Below are positions 60,657 to 64,000 of a stretch of 64,000 bases of DNA, piece by piece. The notes under the pieces were generated by a model that saw only the letters and a program-made list of their open reading frames with translations, was not told the DNA's origin and searched no databases. The stretch lies in assembly GCA_933207985.1 (NCBI GenBank), contig OW240913.1:331405519-331469518 (forward strand). Reading direction: 5' to 3'. Every line of letters starts with the position of its first letter. Position 1 is the stretch's first letter. The translations under genes and the position numbers were made by a program. Source of the DNA: Pelobates cultripes (Eukaryota > Chordata > Amphibia > Anura > Pelobatidae).

Positions 60657-61040
60657 GTAGGGAATTGCCATAGTCCCGAATTCCCAAAGTGCCAAAATCC
60701 CGAATTGCTGAATTCCCAAACTGTCGAACTGCCGAAGTCCCAAATTTCGGAAGTGCCGAACCGAACCAAATTTTTTTGCCCATGCAAATCCCTACTACTT
60801 AGCCTTTTAATTCCTATGGAAGCAGTAAGGGTGTACTTGGTTTTCCATACATAGCTTTTCCATTTTGGCTATATTGCTGTTAAATAAATCATGACATGGT
60901 GCAATATGTCATGTGATGTTGTTCATCTGAGGTTGTGTTTACCCAATTTTAAGACTTGCTAAGGAACAGATGATTGTTATCTTCTGATATGCAAAACCCT
61001 AGAATTCAAAGAGCGTGTGCTTTCTTTTCCCCATGACTGT

Positions 61041-62890
61041 ATATATTTATTTATTGCTGTTTTGATCTACCAATATAATTACAGTTATTTAAGTATACTC
61101 ATTTTTAATTGATCATTCATCATTTACATCAATATTGTAGGGAATAAAACCTAAACGATTATATGCTAACCGGGGGTCTGTCCATGCTTCTCCTGTCTTG
61201 AAAGACCTCTGACAGGGATTGCGCTCACGCTGCCACTTTTATGCTTACCTGGCTTCCCGCTCTTTTTCTCACTCACGGCCAGCAACCAATTCCCAGCCAG
61301 TTCTTGTCCCCAGCAACAGCTGTGTCACCAAATCTGCCCAGTGACGTGTCCTACTCTGCCCAACAACCTAACCAGGGGTCATGAACTTTCACTAACTTTC
61401 CCTCACTGAACCAACAGGACAACTTAACCCTTTATTGCCACCATACATATATGCCATAGTGCTTAATGCCTGTGGCATCTTAAATCACTGTGCTCAGACC
61501 CCTGTCTTCTTACTTCCCCCGACTTTACATTTTACTTACAAAGGTGCAGTAGAATGTGGCAGGGGGTCACTATTTACAATCCCTCTGCAGAGATGCAGAC
61601 GAACAGAATGGAACGCTGGCAAATAGTTGCATAGTAGTCTAGGTTGAAAAAAAAACTAAAGTCCATCAAGTTCAAACTTGAAACCCATTCTTTTATGCTG
61701 TTGATCCAAAAAAAGACAAACAACAAACAATTGTAGGCATTCAATAATTGTGTTAATTTGCCAGGTGAAGGCCGACACTTAAATAATGTGGGTTTTAAAG
61801 GCTAAATGTTAGTTTGACACTGCAAAGTAGTACACATTGTTAGAAGAGATTGTTTGATAGTATTTTTTCATTTGTTTGTTTTCCTTATAGAAGAAAATGC
61901 TGTAGCCTAGCGAGACTCAAGTGAACGCGTTTGCTCCACACTACAAATTGTTATCGACTATGGATTGTAAAAAGAGTCTTTGTTGAAATATACTGCAGAT
62001 TTCTTAAACTACAAAATAGATTTGATAAAACATATTGTAAAACATCAAAACTGCTAATTCTCAGAGGCTTGATCAGTATTTTTGTCGTTGTGTCTAAAAT
62101 GTTATCACGAGAGAAGAAATATGAAGTTAAATCTGTATAACCTCAGATGCATATCTGAAAGAGACGCGGTGAGAAAGTGCTCAGCTGGCGTGGAACTTCA
62201 GCAAGTCCCCTGAGTCCGGTGTTTATATCTGTGAGTAATGCATAACAATCACTTCACGTCTCCTTTATATTCCAAAAACAAGACGAGAAAACGTAGCAGA
62301 AGACAATCAATATTACATTTGGGGATATATAACACTACGCATTGTGGACAGATAGATTTTAGTAAATATTTATAAAAATGAATCGAATACACATTAAAGG
62401 GGGTGCCTTGCTTCAGCCATAATTATTGGATTACGCCATAATGCTGTTGCCTTAGGGATAAATTGCATAACAATCAATAAATCTGCTATTGTGAATAACG
62501 TAGCTCCTCCTCTTTAAAAGGAATTAACCCTGTATTAGCACTGTCTCTAGCCAGAGAAAACAAAATGCGTTGGATATGATAGAGTTATTGATATTATTCT
62601 AAATGTGTGGTTATGTTTTATCGGTGAAGAATATCACCTATTTAATTGCTACATTCATTTCATTTCATTTTTTTTAAACTTTAATTTTATTGAGTTTTAT
62701 TAGAAGCCAAAGACAAAGGGCAGATTGCAGCAATGATCACAGAATATGGCCACGCAAGACCGCTGCATCTAATTATACGACTCCGTTAGACTCTATTCTT
62801 TGAACTCAGCACTCCTGGTGTACAAGAGCAGAAGAATAAATCTGTTTTTCTTATACAGGTGACAGCATCCATTCCATTTCATTGTTAACA
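61041..62890. other. No gene; one diverged frog-type repeat
   Basis: Mostly AT-rich. At 61630-61715, TAGGTTGAAAAAAAAACTAAAG, TCCATCAAGTTCAA and ATGCTGTTGATCC form a stretch I recognise as a dispersed repeat in frog genomes, class unknown to me. No ORF of interest. Confidence 0.4.
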
Positions 62891-62898
62891 ATCTAGTG

Positions 62899-63025
62899 CA
62901 GGGTTAGGCAACCCTTGGCACTCCAGATGGTGTGAACTACATCTCCCACAATGCTTTGTCAACATCATGGCCGTAAGAGCAATATTGGAGATGTAGTCTG
63001 GAGTGCTAAAGATTGCCTACTCCTG
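62899..63025. mobile_element. 127-bp hAT (Charlie-like) MITE
   Basis: Starts CAGGGTTAGGCAACCCTTGG and ends GATTGCCTACTCCTG, inverted ends, with an exact 8-bp duplication ATCTAGTG (62891-62898 and 63026-63033). Almost the whole element is a palindrome (ACTACATCTCCCACAATGCT against ATTGGAGATGTAGT). Non-coding. Confidence 0.93.
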
Positions 63026-63033
63026 ATCTAGTG

Positions 63034-64000
63034 TATCTAGCTGTGTGTTTTAGCTTGTCTTAAAAACCCATATCTCCTCATAATCGAGTTTCAGGCTCAG
63101 TAATTACAAAACACTTTTACAACTTAATTACCAGCACCTACATCTGTTTCATATACTCTTATCCATACCTCCCAGGTGTCCCTATTTTTCATCCAAATCT
63201 CTCTGTCCCTTTTTTCTAGGAGTTCCATGTTGTTGTTGTGTCTGAGGATAAACAGAGCTCCACAGCAGTAATACTCATCGTAATGTTTCTTTAAACAACA
63301 ATAAATACATTTAGAAATCAGTCTGTGTAAATAAGATAAATTGTTCACGTTGTAAATTATGTTTTAGTTACATAAATTGTTATTAGTGAGTCACCTAAAA
63401 TTTGTCAGAACAGTCCCAACGCTGGTCACACACTTACCATCAACCTTAAAATCTATTTGTCTATTTGAAATGTTGGGAGGTATGCTTATCTAATGGCCCT
63501 CTAAGAATTAATACTGGGTACTGGCTGATATAAAGTAATCTTGACTAGAATGATTTTGACATATAAAAATTTATAAGAAGTGCTTAGTAAAACTCTCCAA
63601 ATTGAATACAAAATTTTTACTAAAAGAGGAGAGCATCTGCCTTGGTTGGCAGCCAGTGGGGGAGACTTTGGGTGTTCTTGGCATTCCCTCAATAAGAGTA
63701 GATATTTGAGTTTGGCTTGCTGGTAATCAGAGGAGTAAAATATTTAAAATGTTTAGATTATTTATGCCTTTTCTGAGCAGCAAACAGGGCCTTAATGTAT
63801 GCATCGATGATACAAGGAAAACATTCATGACTTCATGTGCCATGATGTCATAACACTGCATTCTGTACTATTTATTGGAAAGATTTCGTATGTTCCAAAA
63901 CAAATGTGTTGTTGGTGTACCACTCGAGAAGGGAGTTATTATAGGCCCTGTTGTTCAAATATTAGAAGGAATGTGTGTTCGTAGGTTGTAAAGTGAATAG
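63034..64000. other. No gene recognised
   Basis: AT-rich terminal stretch. Short minus frames at 63124-63348 and 63501-63692 have no recognisable family. Confidence 0.45.

Larger units (their letters stand above)
60140..60794. mobile_element. hAT MITE with telomere-like arrays, nested in Tc1
   Basis: Starts TAGACATGTGCA and ends TGCAAATCCCTA (reverse complement TAGGGATTTGCA), flanked by an exact 8-bp duplication CTACTTAG (60132-60139 and 60795-60802). Inside are two ~257-bp direct units, each with CCGAATTGCCGAATTTGGGA, AGAGGGAGGGAAAATG and a CCCTAA-rich array. Non-coding. Confidence 0.92.
58766..61040 (-). mobile_element. Tc1-like transposon with long inverted repeats
   Basis: Left end ACAGTCATAGGAAAAATAAA pairs with the right end, whose reverse complement is ACAGTCATGGGGAAAAGAAA. 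Matching continues for about 200 bp (CAACCTCAGATGAACAACA; ATGACATATTACACCGTGTC; CATGATTTATTTAAC). Both sides lie in TA-rich DNA, as expected for TA target sites. The transposase remnant reads on the minus strand. A hAT MITE (60140-60794) sits between the transposase start and the right repeat. Confidence 0.88.

Overview
This is vertebrate-type nuclear DNA, most likely from a frog or another amphibian. It has no compact genes, operons, rRNA or tRNA that I can recognise. I see no convincing host protein-coding exon. All recognisable coding sequence is decayed transposon sequence. The amphibian assignment is an inference from the mix of a DIRS-like YR retroelement, Penelope-like GIY-YIG sequence, an L1-like LINE, L2/CR1-like LINE 3' ends, a Tc1 element with long inverted repeats, and many TTAA-flanked MITEs with AGGGACACTATAG ends. 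The last group resembles the T2-MITE families described from Xenopus.

Layout. 0-6 kb: a TTAA MITE, then a minus-strand DIRS-like element (gag, RT/RNase H, tyrosine recombinase, all broken) that is split by a solo LTR. 7.6-11.5 kb: the 3' part of a Penelope-like element, invaded by a hAT-type MITE that itself contains a second copy of the same MITE, followed by two TTAA MITEs. 11.6-14.3 kb: a 23-bp minisatellite and a long TCTA microsatellite. 14.7-16.6 kb: a 5'-truncated L1-like LINE with a 15-bp target duplication. 17.1-18.6 kb: two solo LTRs. 19.7-21.05 kb: a 26/27-bp minisatellite. 22.5-26.6 kb: TTAA MITEs, two of them carrying LINE tails. 27.8-30.6 kb: a hAT-like element swollen by a G-rich 35-bp minisatellite. 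33-38 kb: a TA-flanked MITE, a member of the TTAACCCC family, Penelope and Tc1 ends, and a hAT MITE. 40.9-41.4 kb: a TTAA MITE. 45-48.6 kb: hAT-like elements loaded with micro- and minisatellites, and a Penelope-type hairpin. 49.15-52.78 kb: a 3.6-kb TTAACCCC element with ~390-bp tandem units and serial perfect hairpins. 52.9-56 kb: two L2/CR1-like LINE ends and another TTAA MITE. 57.2-58.0 kb: a hAT-like element with a CT-rich minisatellite. 58.8-61.0 kb: a Tc1-like element containing a hAT MITE that carries telomere-like CCCTAA arrays. 62.9 kb: a 127-bp hAT MITE with a perfect 8-bp target duplication.

The main theme is nesting, and the repeated capture or expansion of tandem repeats inside non-autonomous DNA transposons. 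Several insertions are defined to the base by target-site duplications read directly from the sequence. I found no functional multi-gene system. The remaining stretches are AT-rich intergenic or intronic DNA with no feature I can support.
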